Source: CAXRDE01 sp964229355
Lineage (GTDB): Bacteria; Cyanobacteriota; Sericytochromatia; UBA7694
Reading direction: 5' to 3'
Assembly (NCBI GenBank): GCA_964229355.1
Contig: CAXRDE010000003.1
Coordinates: forward strand, 1-64,000
Length of the DNA: 64,000 nt
The notes under the pieces are model-generated. The model made no database searches, was not told the origin of the DNA, and saw only the letters and a program-made list of their open reading frames with translations. The translations under genes were made by a program, and so were the position numbers. This document shows, piece after piece, positions 1 to 9,140 of the stretch. Position 1 is the stretch's first letter. Every line of letters begins with the position of its first letter.

Positions 1-1
1 C

Positions 2-444
2 CCTTCTTACCCAGGTTTGCTTTCACCCAATCAGAATCAAGTCTACTTTCATCGTTGGCTTGGAGAAAAGACATCTAAAATCTCAAACATTCTGAATCAG
101 CAGGAAGATATTGAACAATTAGATACGACGACTGTAAAAAAGAGTTACGTGACCAAAAAGCGGTTTTCAAGATTTCTCATGTCAACCGAAAAACAATTGG
201 CTTAAAAACACCTGAAGCAACGGTAACCCTCTATAAGAGAAACAGAGTGGGATATACGGAACTGTATGGCTTGCTGGAAAAAGAAGGGCATGTGCACATG
301 CTTATCGACGGTTTTCTGCCGACATCTCTTGCTGATGCCTACACCCATCGGGCAATACTTTTTATTGACAATATGCTCGCAAAAGGAAATTGGCTTTCCG
401 ATGATGATCGCTCTGAAAACACAAATAGAAATGAAAACCGATAG
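2..444 (+). pseudogene. 5'-truncated, frameshifted paralogue of the secreted protein at 1390-2067
   Basis: An open frame enters from the window edge and runs to 205. A second frame, open from 115 to 444, encodes a C-terminus resembling that of the 1390-2067 protein: both share a pattern of H/Y-x-L, F/YLP and finally GNW followed by L or M near the end. The two frames overlap and would be joined by a -1 shift. The overlap contains the heptamer A-AAA-AAG at 136-142, in the phase of a canonical -1 slippery site. Either this is a pseudogene or assembly error in an A-tract, or a programmed frameshift. The function is unknown. The 5' end lies outside the window. Confidence 0.5.
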
Positions 445-463
445 CGGAAGGAAGTCATTTCTC

Positions 464-1282
464 ATGGGTAAAAACCTTGTGTCAGTACAATTACTGTTAA
501 CAACACTGCTTTTTTCGTTTGCTCTATCAGCAAAGTCTAATCAACACAAAGATACAATCCTTGAATCCCAAATTTACTCTGGAAAAGCCTTAACTCAGTC
601 TTCAGCACATTTTTTTGATTCAAACGTAGGGGTTGCCTCTAACGAACCTGCACCTGACAACTTTAAAAATCCCTATTATCCAACAGAACTACCTTTACTT
701 GTTGGTTTTCCTATCGAACAGATCATTCTCTATATCCGAAGCAATGGTCTTTATGAGATAGACCCTTTAATGTTGAGTGATGCGAGTCAGGACTATTTTG
801 AAGTGAGTGATGTGCCATTCGAAAAACTTTTGGCAAAAAAAGTCATCTACAATCCTTTTCGGGGTTCTGATGATGCGTTTTTTGATGAAGAATCTGTTGG
901 CTATTACGTTCATAATGGCCAATTAACAACATCAAACTTTATTTACCATCGCGCCTTGATTTTTAATCCTCAGCAGACGCCCTACTACCAAGAAATACAG
1001 CAGAAATTTCAAAAATCAAAGGCTTTAATTTTTGAAGAAAAGACTTCAAAGGTAAATCAAAAGGACCTGGATTTTTACCACTTCAAGCGAGACGATGGAT
1101 ACATTGAATCTTACGGATTCTACGAAATACCACCGAAGTACGGCATGGAAGCAAAAATAGCCCTGGTTTTTCAGGCGCTTTATCCAAATGCACAAAAAGA
1201 GTCTCTCGCAAAACACGCGACAAAATTATTTAAAGAACACTATCACGCTGTAAACCAACGTTATAAAAAACTCAGTAAGTGA
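464..1282 (+). CDS. Exported hypothetical protein
   Basis: The gene encodes about 272 residues starting with a typical signal peptide (MGKNL, hydrophobic stretch, cleavage near ALSA). I chose the ATG at 464 because a purine-rich GGAAGGAAG lies about 10 bases upstream; an ATG at 431 is in frame but has no ribosome site and would put a charged extension before the signal. The mature protein is rich in aromatic and charged residues and I recognise no domain. It sits between two related secreted proteins (the fragment at 1-444 and the gene at 1390), suggesting one small locus of exported proteins of unknown role in AT-richer DNA than its surroundings. Confidence 0.65.
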   Translation: MGKNLVSVQLLLTTLLFSFALSAKSNQHKDTILESQIYSGKALTQSSAHFFDSNVGVASNEPAPDNFKNPYYPTELPLLVGFPIEQIILYIRSNGLYEIDPLMLSDASQDYFEVSDVPFEKLLAKKVIYNPFRGSDDAFFDEESVGYYVHNGQLTTSNFIYHRALIFNPQQTPYYQEIQQKFQKSKALIFEEKTSKVNQKDLDFYHFKRDDGYIESYGFYEIPPKYGMEAKIALVFQALYPNAQKESLAKHATKLFKEHYHAVNQRYKKLSK

Positions 1283-1297
1283 GGTTTCTCCAGACTC

Positions 1298-1324
1298 ACA
1301 GCCTTGCAAAAAGAGCTGTTTTTT
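1298..1324 (+). terminator. Weak intrinsic terminator
   Basis: A 5-bp stem (ACAGC/GCTGT) with a 12-base loop is followed by a run of six T. It lies just after the gene ending at 1282. The short stem makes it a weak candidate. Confidence 0.35.
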
Positions 1325-1389
1325 GTTCATACTTGAAAGCATATTTCAGACGCTAAAAAACCACATACTTGTCTTCAGAAAGGTTTTCG

Positions 1390-2067
1390 ATGCAAATAGG
1401 GATCGCCTTGTGCCTTTTCGTGATGGTTTCAAATCCTGCTTTAGCAAAGCAAACACATATAACACCTATTGCCGTGCCCAATGATGTTTGTATTTCACAC
1501 TTACCTTGCCCTAGCGGAGATCATTATTATTTGCATAATTTTCTACACCTGGAAAGAAGAGATGTAGAGAGGGTCTACATGGCCTCTACAGATGAAGTCT
1601 CAAACTTTTACCAAAATACGGATCGTTTTACGGACGCCAATTTGGAGGTGGAGGTATTTACGACAACCGAAACTGTGGGTAAAGCAGAAGGATTCTACTT
1701 CTTTGACGAGGGCAAAGTTGCAGGATTTCTTCTGCTGCACCGAAAATCCCTGTCTTATGATTTGGACTATCTGAAAGATATTCCTTCGGCTTACGCAGAA
1801 CAACAAAATGCGGCTCGCAACTTTTTCTCGGGCCTCAATGCCTACAAAAGCAAATCCTATACCTTAGATCGGTCGCATGTCACACTGACTGTGTACACCC
1901 TGAAAATGGGGGACCATATGCATACAATAGGACTTATGAAAACCCATGAGGCCGTGTACATTCTTTTTGAATCGTACCTTCCTGTCAGGCTCAAGCAAAA
2001 ATATCTCAAAATAGCCCTGCAAAAGGCAGATCGCTTTATTGTTGACGGCAATTGGATGTTGTACTAA
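1390..2067 (+). CDS. Exported hypothetical protein
   Basis: The ATG at 1390 is preceded by AGAAAGG at good spacing and opens a clear signal peptide ending in ALA-KQ, so I prefer it to a TTG at 1369. The mature protein of about 205 residues has no family that I recognise. Its last 50 residues resemble those encoded by the broken frame ending at 444, so the two are probably tandem paralogues that bracket the gene at 464. A strong terminator follows directly. The role is unknown; export to the periplasm or surface is inferred from the signal peptide only. Confidence 0.7.
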   Translation: MQIGIALCLFVMVSNPALAKQTHITPIAVPNDVCISHLPCPSGDHYYLHNFLHLERRDVERVYMASTDEVSNFYQNTDRFTDANLEVEVFTTTETVGKAEGFYFFDEGKVAGFLLLHRKSLSYDLDYLKDIPSAYAEQQNAARNFFSGLNAYKSKSYTLDRSHVTLTVYTLKMGDHMHTIGLMKTHEAVYILFESYLPVRLKQKYLKIALQKADRFIVDGNWMLY

Positions 2068-2070
2068 AAA

Positions 2071-2110
2071 AACCAGGCCCCCTCATCTGGAATGACTGGG
2101 GGGCCCGGTT
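2071..2110. terminator. Bidirectional terminator between convergent genes
   Basis: An almost perfect GC-rich stem (AACCAGGCCCCC against GGGGGGCCCGGTT) is flanked by A-rich sequence on the left and T-rich on the right. It would serve both the plus-strand gene ending at 2067 and mnmA on the minus strand. Confidence 0.8.
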
Positions 2111-2134
2111 TATGTGTGATAAAACGAGAGAGTC

Positions 2135-3247
2135 TTAACGACCCACGTTGGTCGCCAACGAAAGGGCTGGCGTTTCATAAGCGGGATCAATAGGACCTTC
2201 GATCACGCCGCCACCAAGCAGCATGTCGTTTTCGTCATAGAACACGGTGATCTGACCGGGAGATACAGCACCCTGGGGCACTTCAAACCACACCTTTAAG
2301 GTGTCGTCATCCACAGGCTCTAAGCGAGACTTGACCAGACCTGAACGGTAACGAATGCGCACATAGGCTTCAAAGGGCTCGGTAATGGCGGGTACACCCG
2401 ACCAGTTAATGCCTTTGGCAATCATACCGGTCGAGAAGGTTTGTTCTTGCTCGCCCACAATAATGCGATTGCGATCAGCATCAATGCTTAACACATAGAG
2501 GGGACGCGGTGAGGCAATGCCTAAACCTTTGCGCTGACCCACGGTGTAGTGCACAATCCCTTCATGCTGGCCCAATACTTTGCCACTGATATCGACGATA
2601 TCGCCGCCGTCAATGGATTTTTTGTAGTGGTTGCGCCAGAAGTCATTGAGGCTATCGCCCACAAAACAGAGGTCCTGGCTGTCGGGTTTGTTCATGACAG
2701 GATCTAAGCCCAGCTCTTGTGCCAGCTTACGGGTTTCAGCTTTGCTTTCAAAAGCCCCCAGCGGGAAGGCCAGTTCAGACAATTGCTGTTGGCTCAGCTT
2801 GTAGAACATATAGGTTTGATCTTTGTTGACGTCTTTGCCCCGAAACAGTTGGTAACGCTGAGCCAGCTCGTTGTACTGTAAGCGCACGTAATGGCCCGTG
2901 GCCATTTTGTCCACTTCCATATCTTGTTTGACGGCGTTCCACAGATGGTGGAACTTCATTTTGTGGTTACAGGTGGGACAGGGGTTGGGGGTTGTCCCGT
3001 TCATATAGGAGTCTACAAAAGGGTTTACCACTTCCTGGGTAAATTCAGAAATCAGATTGTACACCTTGTGTTCGATGCCCAAATGTTTGGCCACCCACTG
3101 GGCGTCCTCGATGGCATCGCCAGAGCAGCACTTGCTGTCTTCCCAGATCACCATGGTGACTCCCACCACATCGTGACCGGCTTGTTTTAAAAGAGCTGCA
3201 GCGACAGAACTGTCGACGCCTCCGCTCATACCCACTGCTATACGCAT
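2135..3247 (-). CDS. mnmA: tRNA-specific 2-thiouridylase MnmA
   Basis: The 370-residue product is a full-length MnmA. It adenylates and thiolates U34 of tRNA-Lys, -Glu and -Gln, taking sulfur from the IscS/Tus or a related relay. The PP-loop SGGVDSS is at residues 8-14, the first catalytic cysteine is in NPCPTCN (C93), and the second is in DLCFVG (C194). The C-terminal third is the usual beta-barrel region. The ATG at 3247 has AAGG upstream. It is a single-gene unit, convergent with the 1390 gene across a shared terminator. Confidence 0.95.
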   Translation of the reverse strand: MRIAVGMSGGVDSSVAAALLKQAGHDVVGVTMVIWEDSKCCSGDAIEDAQWVAKHLGIEHKVYNLISEFTQEVVNPFVDSYMNGTTPNPCPTCNHKMKFHHLWNAVKQDMEVDKMATGHYVRLQYNELAQRYQLFRGKDVNKDQTYMFYKLSQQQLSELAFPLGAFESKAETRKLAQELGLDPVMNKPDSQDLCFVGDSLNDFWRNHYKKSIDGGDIVDISGKVLGQHEGIVHYTVGQRKGLGIASPRPLYVLSIDADRNRIIVGEQEQTFSTGMIAKGINWSGVPAITEPFEAYVRIRYRSGLVKSRLEPVDDDTLKVWFEVPQGAVSPGQITVFYDENDMLLGGGVIEGPIDPAYETPALSLATNVGR

Positions 3248-3357
3248 TTTTTTGGATCCTTTTACACCTTTTTAACAGCTTCTATTCTAGCATGGAGGTA
3301 CGCATTCAAGGCTAGGGTTTAGGCTGGCAGCAGCCCAAAGACAGGCCGCAAAAAGAA

Positions 3358-4272
3358 ATGAAAAGCCCGATGAAAAAAGAAGTCCTGTTAAAAAACCTTG
3401 AAAAAGAGCTCAATCTGGCGTCGGTCTTTACCACAGGTATCCTGCTCATTTTTTTAATTGACATTGTGGACTACACCACGGATCCCCGTCTGGACTTTTC
3501 GCTGTTTTACCTGACTCCCGTCCTGTTTTGCACCTGGTTTGGAGGACGGCGCCTGGGCACTTTTATGGCCCTTTTGAGTGCGCTGGGCTGGCTGATGACC
3601 GAGCGATGGTTGGGCACCATTCAAAGCGATTATCTCCCCTATTATTACTGGGACAGCTTCACCCGACTAAGTTTTTATTGGGTGGTGGCCCAGTTGCTGG
3701 CCAGTCTGAGGGAGCGTCTGAAAATTCAAAAGAAGCTGGCGCGCACCGACAGTGTCACAGGCTGTGCCAATGCCCGCCACTTCCGAGAGTTGCTCAACGC
3801 AGAGATTCAGCGTTTTGAGCGCTATCATCATCCCTTTACCCTGGTCTATTTCGATCTCGACAACTTTAAGCACATCAATGACACCCTCGGCCACGCCACC
3901 GGCGATCGCGTCTTAAAGGTCATTGCACAAACCGCCACCCGGCAGCTGCGGGCCTCAGACAATGTAGCCCGTCTGGGCGGTGACGAGTTTGGTGTGCTCA
4001 TGCCCGAAACCGATGCCGCCCAGGCACAACAGGTCATGCAACGCCTCCATCAGGCCCTGCTTGGGGCCATGGAAAAACATAACTGGCCTATCACCTGCAG
4101 CATGGGGGGCATTAGTTGCGTTCAAACGGCCCCCGATGTCACCACACTGATTCGTATGGCAGATCACCTGATGTATGAAGTCAAACACGACGGCAAAAAC
4201 GGGGTGCGCCACATGGTTTGCCAGGATGCTCAAAAAACCCTCACCCTGAACACCGAAAAGTCTCTTATTTAG
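3358..4272 (+). CDS. Membrane-bound diguanylate cyclase (GGDEF)
   Basis: The N-terminal 115 residues hold three to four membrane segments; a GGDEF domain follows, from about residue 125 to 290. The active-site loop GGDEF is intact (207-211), and a product-inhibition I-site RASD sits at 198-201, exactly five residues before it. The protein should make cyclic di-GMP from two GTP and be feedback-inhibited. No known sensor domain is visible in the membrane part, so the signal is unknown. A second in-frame ATG lies at 3370; the ribosome site is weak for both. It stands alone upstream of a redox two-component pair. Confidence 0.88.
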   Translation: MKSPMKKEVLLKNLEKELNLASVFTTGILLIFLIDIVDYTTDPRLDFSLFYLTPVLFCTWFGGRRLGTFMALLSALGWLMTERWLGTIQSDYLPYYYWDSFTRLSFYWVVAQLLASLRERLKIQKKLARTDSVTGCANARHFRELLNAEIQRFERYHHPFTLVYFDLDNFKHINDTLGHATGDRVLKVIAQTATRQLRASDNVARLGGDEFGVLMPETDAAQAQQVMQRLHQALLGAMEKHNWPITCSMGGISCVQTAPDVTTLIRMADHLMYEVKHDGKNGVRHMVCQDAQKTLTLNTEKSLI

Positions 4273-4366
4273 AGGCCCAGTGTAACGAAGCAGTGCAACA
4301 AATCGTGGCAGGCACAGCGCACTAAATCGCCTGTGTTTCTGACCTCAATTGCTTTACACTAGACGT

Positions 4367-5656
4367 ATGTTGCAGTTTTTTATGCCTCCTTTCGAAAGCC
4401 CCAACGAAAGTACCGATCGTCTGGTGTGGCTGGTGCTGCTGCGCTGGTTGATGATTCTTGGACAAATCGTGATCGTGAGTTTGGGTGCGCAACTGTTGTT
4501 TATTCCGCTCAATGTGGCTTCGGGCATGTTGTTGAGCAGCCTGGCACTCGGATGGATCAATGCCCTGGTGTGCAAAAGCCTGTATCGCCCCTTACGGGAT
4601 GACTGGCGTGAAATTGAATTGCTGGGCGTGTTGCTGCTGGATGTGGTGCATTTTTTGCTGCTGATGGCCCTAACCCAGGGGGTACAAAACCCCTTTTACC
4701 CTTTGATTTTTGTGCATGTGACGCTGAGCGCCATTTTACTGCCCGCAGGCTTAGGCTGGACGTACTTGACCGTGGTGGGGGCTGGACTTTATGTCATGAA
4801 CCCGGTGGTCTACATTTTTAACGATCAAGGCACCTATATTCGTACGTCAGCGCTGGTCAGTTGGGGCATTCAAATGGGTGTGATCACCGCCAACTGGATG
4901 CTCGCAGCCGCTGTAGCCCGCCATCGTTTGCGCTACCAACAGCGCTGGGAACAACTCCAGCGTCAACAAATGCAGCTCCAGAAAGTGCATCTGCTGGGCG
5001 CTTTAGGTGCCGGGATAGCCCATGAGTTTGCCAGCCCACTCCACACCCTGCGTCTGCGCCTGGATCGCCTGTATCGCAAGGCCGACGACACACTGATTGA
5101 CGATATTGAAGCTGCACGAAAAGCCTTACACCAAAGCGAGGATCGCTTAAAAGCATTGGCTGCTTTACCCACCCGAGAAGCCCTCAAGAGTTTAAGTCCG
5201 GTCTCTCCCCCCGATATTGTGCTCCCCCTGTGGCAACACTGGCAACATAAACACCCGCAGATTCAGTGGTCCCTCGACAACCGTTGGCCTGAGGCCCTGA
5301 AACTTCCCGTGCCCGCCCTGTTGCTCGAACATACCCTCAACAATTTGGTCAGCAATGCCGTCAAAGCATTGCAATCACAGGACAACTCCCCTAAAGCAGA
5401 GAAGCGGATTCAGCTGCGCTTATCTCAACAAAAACAAGCCCTGGTCTTAGAGGTCATCGACAACGGTCCCGGCTGGCCTCAGGTGGTGTTGGAGCACGTG
5501 GGAGAGCCTTTTTTAACCACCTCATCGCAGGGCACAGGCCTCGGCTTATACACGGTGTTTATGCTAGCGCAGAGCATGTCCGGCGAATTAAAGCTTTTAA
5601 ATCCATCTTCTCAAGGAGCATGCGCCCAACTATGGCTACCCCTGAAACCCCATTGA
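4367..5656 (+). CDS. RegB/PrrB-type redox sensor histidine kinase
   Basis: Six predicted membrane segments (residues about 15-190) precede a kinase core with H-box HEFASPL (His219), N-box LNNLVSNAVKAL, and G-boxes DNGPGW and GTGLGL. The transmembrane motif QGVQNPF (about 104-110) matches the quinone-linked GG-x-x-NPF element of RegB/PrrB/ActS. I see no cysteine near the H-box like the redox cysteine of RegB, so sensing would rest on the membrane quinone pool. It overlaps the response regulator gene, as in regBA pairs. A TACACT box at 4355-4360, six bases before the ATG, and the lack of a Shine-Dalgarno suggest a leaderless message. Confidence 0.85.
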   Translation: MLQFFMPPFESPNESTDRLVWLVLLRWLMILGQIVIVSLGAQLLFIPLNVASGMLLSSLALGWINALVCKSLYRPLRDDWREIELLGVLLLDVVHFLLLMALTQGVQNPFYPLIFVHVTLSAILLPAGLGWTYLTVVGAGLYVMNPVVYIFNDQGTYIRTSALVSWGIQMGVITANWMLAAAVARHRLRYQQRWEQLQRQQMQLQKVHLLGALGAGIAHEFASPLHTLRLRLDRLYRKADDTLIDDIEAARKALHQSEDRLKALAALPTREALKSLSPVSPPDIVLPLWQHWQHKHPQIQWSLDNRWPEALKLPVPALLLEHTLNNLVSNAVKALQSQDNSPKAEKRIQLRLSQQKQALVLEVIDNGPGWPQVVLEHVGEPFLTTSSQGTGLGLYTVFMLAQSMSGELKLLNPSSQGACAQLWLPLKPH

Positions 5657-6183
5657 CGCCCCCCGCTTTATTGCTGGTGGATGACGACAAAGATCTGCGT
5701 GAAAGCTTACGTCTGGAGTTTTCAGAGCGAGGCTATGATGTGTGGGAAGCAGGAAGTCTTACGGACGTTCAGCAACTCCTAGACGTTAGCGCCTTTCGTT
5801 TTGCACTTATTGACCTGCGCTTGCACCTCGACAACGGTCTGGATCTCATACCTGAAATCTTAAACCGATACCCCCAGTGTCGTATTGTGGTACTTACCGG
5901 CTACGGGAGCATTGCCACTGCAGTGGAGGCGGTTAAACGGGGGGCCGTCAATTACCTCACCAAACCGGTGCCGATTGAGCGCATCGAAAAAGCCCTCTGG
6001 ATGGATATCCATGAAACCCCAGAGCTCCAGGACGACAATGTGGAAAGCTTAGAGCGCCACGAACAAGAGTACCTCGAATATGTGCTCCTGCAATGCCAGG
6101 GAAATGTCTCTCAAGCGGCTCGATGGCTAGGGATTCACCGGCAGAGCTTGCAACGCAAACTCAAGCGCATTGGCCTACGGTAA
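5632..6183 (+). CDS. RegA/PrrA/ActR-type response regulator
   Basis: A receiver domain (phospho-acceptor Asp61 in LIDLRL, Lys111 in LTKP) is joined to a short Fis-type helix-turn-helix at the C-terminus (GNVSQAARWLGIHRQSLQRK). This two-part layout and the adjacent kinase identify a RegA-like global redox regulator. The start is uncertain: AAGGAG at 5613-5618 is only one base from an ATG at 5620 and 13 bases from the ATG at 5632. I prefer 5632. Either way the gene overlaps the kinase, so translation is probably coupled. Confidence 0.87.
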   Translation: MATPETPLTPPALLLVDDDKDLRESLRLEFSERGYDVWEAGSLTDVQQLLDVSAFRFALIDLRLHLDNGLDLIPEILNRYPQCRIVVLTGYGSIATAVEAVKRGAVNYLTKPVPIERIEKALWMDIHETPELQDDNVESLERHEQEYLEYVLLQCQGNVSQAARWLGIHRQSLQRKLKRIGLR

Positions 6184-6234
6184 CACAACGCAACTTCATG
6201 GTAAGCTAGAAAAAAATCAAAGGAAACACCTACC

Positions 6235-6750
6235 ATGAAAAAATATGCCGTCCTCTTCTGTTGTGCCCTGAGCTTTGCTTTGCTCAGTGCTTGTCCTGCC
6301 GAAAAAGCCCCCGAAGAAACCAGCAGTCAAACTGAAATTCCGGCCAATACAGAGGCCAATACCCCTGAAGAAAAAACCGCTGGCGAAGACACCCCACCCG
6401 CCAGTGAAAACCTTCCCCAAAGCGTGAGCTTTGCCAGTCCAGAAAACAATGCTCAGGTCAAATCTCCTGTAAAAGTGGTTATGCAAGTGCAGGGCATGGA
6501 AGTCCAACCCGCGGGAGAAGTGCTGCCCAACAGTGGACATCATCACTTAATTATTGACGGTGCCAGTGTACCTGAAGGCGACGTTTTACCCGCCGATGAT
6601 ACCCACATCCATTTTGGCAAAGGGCAAACGGAAACAGAGGTTGAACTCACCCCTGGCAAGCACACCTTAACCCTACAATTTGCCAACGGAGCCCATCTGT
6701 CGTATGGCCCTGACATGTCCCAAACCATCACTGTTGAAGTCATTGAATAG
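6235..6750 (+). CDS. DUF4399 lipoprotein
   Basis: The product has a lipoprotein signal (ALLSAC, lipid Cys20), a low-complexity Glu/Pro/Thr linker to about residue 65, and a DUF4399 domain. That domain carries the family's histidine-rich signature GHHHLIID, then HIHFGKGQTE and a closing HTLTLQFANG region. The function of DUF4399 is not established; the histidines suggest metal binding (my inference). Its 3' end overlaps by 11 bases with the convergent HTTM gene, which ends a putative metal-uptake operon. Confidence 0.8.
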   Translation: MKKYAVLFCCALSFALLSACPAEKAPEETSSQTEIPANTEANTPEEKTAGEDTPPASENLPQSVSFASPENNAQVKSPVKVVMQVQGMEVQPAGEVLPNSGHHHLIIDGASVPEGDVLPADDTHIHFGKGQTETEVELTPGKHTLTLQFANGAHLSYGPDMSQTITVEVIE

Positions 6751-8068
6751 GCTTTAAGGGGATCAAAAAAGGCTTTGGCCACAAATTGTGGTCAAAGTCC
6801 CGTAAATTAACCTGCGGATCAATCAGAAGCTGACTGGGTCGTCCATTCAGAGCGGCATAGCTCTCAGCATATACTTCAAGATGGGGATACTGTTGAACCC
6901 GTTGGGCCACCAGATGGTGCGCATATTGCAGAATCATATCGGGCTGGGTGCTCATCATGCGCTGCTGAAACGGCGTGAGGTCCTGAGGTGAAAGCACCCA
7001 AAAACGGCCCGAGACAGGATCTTTCAGAGTAAACTCTACCCAGCCTGTTTTTTCAATCAGCATCACATGCCAGGCAAAACGAAAACCCTCTTCGGTCCAC
7101 AACACATTGCCGGGATACATCCAGTGACGCAAAGGCATCACACATTGCCAGAGCAAAAAAAGTCCCAGTACCCAACGCCTGCCAGGAGAAAGCAAAACCG
7201 CCTCAGAAAAATGGATTGCCGGTCTCCCCAGGCGTGTTTGTGGGCCCTTCAAAAAAACCAAAGGCCAGTTCGGCGCAAAAAACACCAAAGCCAGGAACAT
7301 CATCAGCCAGGGAAACAGTCCAATGGGAAAGAGCCAGGCTGTCAAAAGGTGAAAACCCAGTACGGCAACATAAGCATAGCGTCGCCAGCGGGGGTGGCTC
7401 ATCCAGAAGGGGATGGTCAGATCAAAAAGCATACCGACCCAGGACATGAGCCAGGGCAGCACAGGCATTAAAAAAAGAGCACCCACCCAGGGCGTATTGG
7501 AGAAGGCGGGAAGCCAGCGCCGTAAAGGTTCAGCAGCCCATAACCAATCGCCATTGATTTTTGCCAGACCTGCAAAAAAGTAGATCAGGCCCACCTGAAT
7601 ACGCAGCACCCACAAGGGCCATTGGGGCAAAGGGAGCAAACGGGGTACCCGCAGCGAAAAACTCTGGTCCAGCGGTAAAAAACACAACAGCAAAGCCAAT
7701 ACGCTGATGGCATAGTAATGGTTCAAATAGAAGGTTTTATCGATTAACTCCAGGTAAGTAAACCCTAAAAAAAACACCGCACAAGCGGTGCGATAAAAGA
7801 AACCTCCGGCAATGGCCAGACAGGCCACACAAAGCACCAGCACATGGGCATAAAGGGTCCACTGCGGCAAACCATAAGCGGTCCAGGGCTTAATCCAGGC
7901 AAGCCCCGAATAGGTAAAATGAAACGCAGGATCTATATAGTAAGCCTGAATCCAACCGCGCGCCCAAAAGCGCAGCAGGCTCCAGAGCATTAATAGACCA
8001 AAGCCCACCCGAAAAAACACAAGCGAGGCCGCACAGATGGGCGTCTGCAGAAACCTAGTCGCCGTCAT
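6740..8068 (-). CDS. HTTM-domain membrane protein (gamma-carboxylase-like)
   Basis: This 442-residue polytopic protein has the HTTM layout related to vitamin K-dependent gamma-carboxylase: several helices, then DKTFYLNHYY and LIYFFAGLAKINGDWL, which are typical family signatures. Bacterial HTTM proteins often accompany imelysin and di-haem oxidoreductase genes; their reaction is unproven. The start overlaps the end of the upstream imelysin gene by 14 bases, making it the last gene of the operon. A soluble C-terminal tail of about 120 residues follows the membrane part. Confidence 0.85.
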   Translation of the reverse strand: MTATRFLQTPICAASLVFFRVGFGLLMLWSLLRFWARGWIQAYYIDPAFHFTYSGLAWIKPWTAYGLPQWTLYAHVLVLCVACLAIAGGFFYRTACAVFFLGFTYLELIDKTFYLNHYYAISVLALLLCFLPLDQSFSLRVPRLLPLPQWPLWVLRIQVGLIYFFAGLAKINGDWLWAAEPLRRWLPAFSNTPWVGALFLMPVLPWLMSWVGMLFDLTIPFWMSHPRWRRYAYVAVLGFHLLTAWLFPIGLFPWLMMFLALVFFAPNWPLVFLKGPQTRLGRPAIHFSEAVLLSPGRRWVLGLFLLWQCVMPLRHWMYPGNVLWTEEGFRFAWHVMLIEKTGWVEFTLKDPVSGRFWVLSPQDLTPFQQRMMSTQPDMILQYAHHLVAQRVQQYPHLEVYAESYAALNGRPSQLLIDPQVNLRDFDHNLWPKPFLIPLKPIQ

Positions 8069-9140
8069 TGTCGGTGAAGTTCACCGTTTGGTTCAAGGCA
8101 TTGGCAAGGTCCACTTTAACCAGACGCAAGAGCGTTTTAATGGCCTCGTAACTTTGGGCAACGGCTTCAGGGTTTTCCCGTAGCGCTTGTTCTAAAGAGG
8201 GTTCAAGGGCCGCAAGACCTTGACGCACCACCTGGGTTTGCGCCAAAATTTGCTGATGCACCTCACGGTGCCCCAGGGCCACCACATACTCAGCGGTATC
8301 CGGCGCATTGGCCTGTATTTTCAGACCTTCCAGGGCATAATTTTGCGAAAACCCGTCCAAAGCGGCTTTTAATAGCGTTAAAGAGGATTGACTGTCTGGA
8401 GCTTCTAAGGTCTCCGCTCCCGTGGCCTGTCCCCCCAGAAGACCAGCAGGCTCACCCAGGCGTTTATTCTTTATGTTCTCTAAGAGCACAACCCATTGGT
8501 TCAGCTGCATATTTTGGGCATTGGCGCTGCTCAAATAGCTTTTACCATAATCCCCTTCCCAGGCCGTTTGCAAGGCCTGAGCCTGCGTTACCAGATCCTG
8601 GCTTAAAGCCGTTAAATAAGCCACGCGTCTTTCCGCGCCTGCTCCCGTAAAGGCTTCAGGACCATGAAAAAGAAGATACTCCATCACGGGCAGGCCTTTG
8701 CGACTGGTGCCCAATTGTTGAATTTGAATAGGTGTCGTCTCGCCCAAAACCCGTGTGATATGCTCCACACGACGGGGCCAAAAAGCGATATTCTGGCGCA
8801 AACGCTCTTCGGTGGCCGGTCCAAATTGATAGGCTTCTGTTAATACCCAGGCTTCGCTGGCAGCTTTCCAGGCCTGTTGGGCCTGAGCCAAACGCGTTTT
8901 ATCTGCAGGGGCTTGCGCCAGCGCGTCCACGGCCTGCTGCAAGGCCTGCGTCCGCTGGCTAAAGGTACGGTAACCCGGTAAAATCACCTGATGATAGGTC
9001 GAGTCCGTGACCTGCTGCGCAGTCAAATGCATCGGCACAAAGCTACGTCCCAGCAAATCCAGGGTTCGCTGCGAACAGCCCATTCCCAGCCCTATCAGTA
9101 AAAAGGCCCACAAGCCTTTGCGTCGAAGAGAAAAAGACAT
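8055..9140 (-). CDS. Imelysin-family periplasmic protein (second copy)
   Basis: This lipoprotein (lipobox before Cys22, GMGC) is about 361 residues, with the all-helical imelysin (EfeO/IPT) fold. The family motif GxHxxE is here GLPVME, so the metal-linked histidine is replaced, while the homologue at 10620 keeps GYHAIE. A divided role, one binder and one partner, is possible. The start ATG overlaps the stop of the di-haem gene as TAATG, which implies translational coupling and excludes a longer start. Members are usually iron-regulated periplasmic uptake proteins. Confidence 0.85.
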   Translation of the reverse strand: MSFSLRRKGLWAFLLIGLGMGCSQRTLDLLGRSFVPMHLTAQQVTDSTYHQVILPGYRTFSQRTQALQQAVDALAQAPADKTRLAQAQQAWKAASEAWVLTEAYQFGPATEERLRQNIAFWPRRVEHITRVLGETTPIQIQQLGTSRKGLPVMEYLLFHGPEAFTGAGAERRVAYLTALSQDLVTQAQALQTAWEGDYGKSYLSSANAQNMQLNQWVVLLENIKNKRLGEPAGLLGGQATGAETLEAPDSQSSLTLLKAALDGFSQNYALEGLKIQANAPDTAEYVVALGHREVHQQILAQTQVVRQGLAALEPSLEQALRENPEAVAQSYEAIKTLLRLVKVDLANALNQTVNFTDNDGD

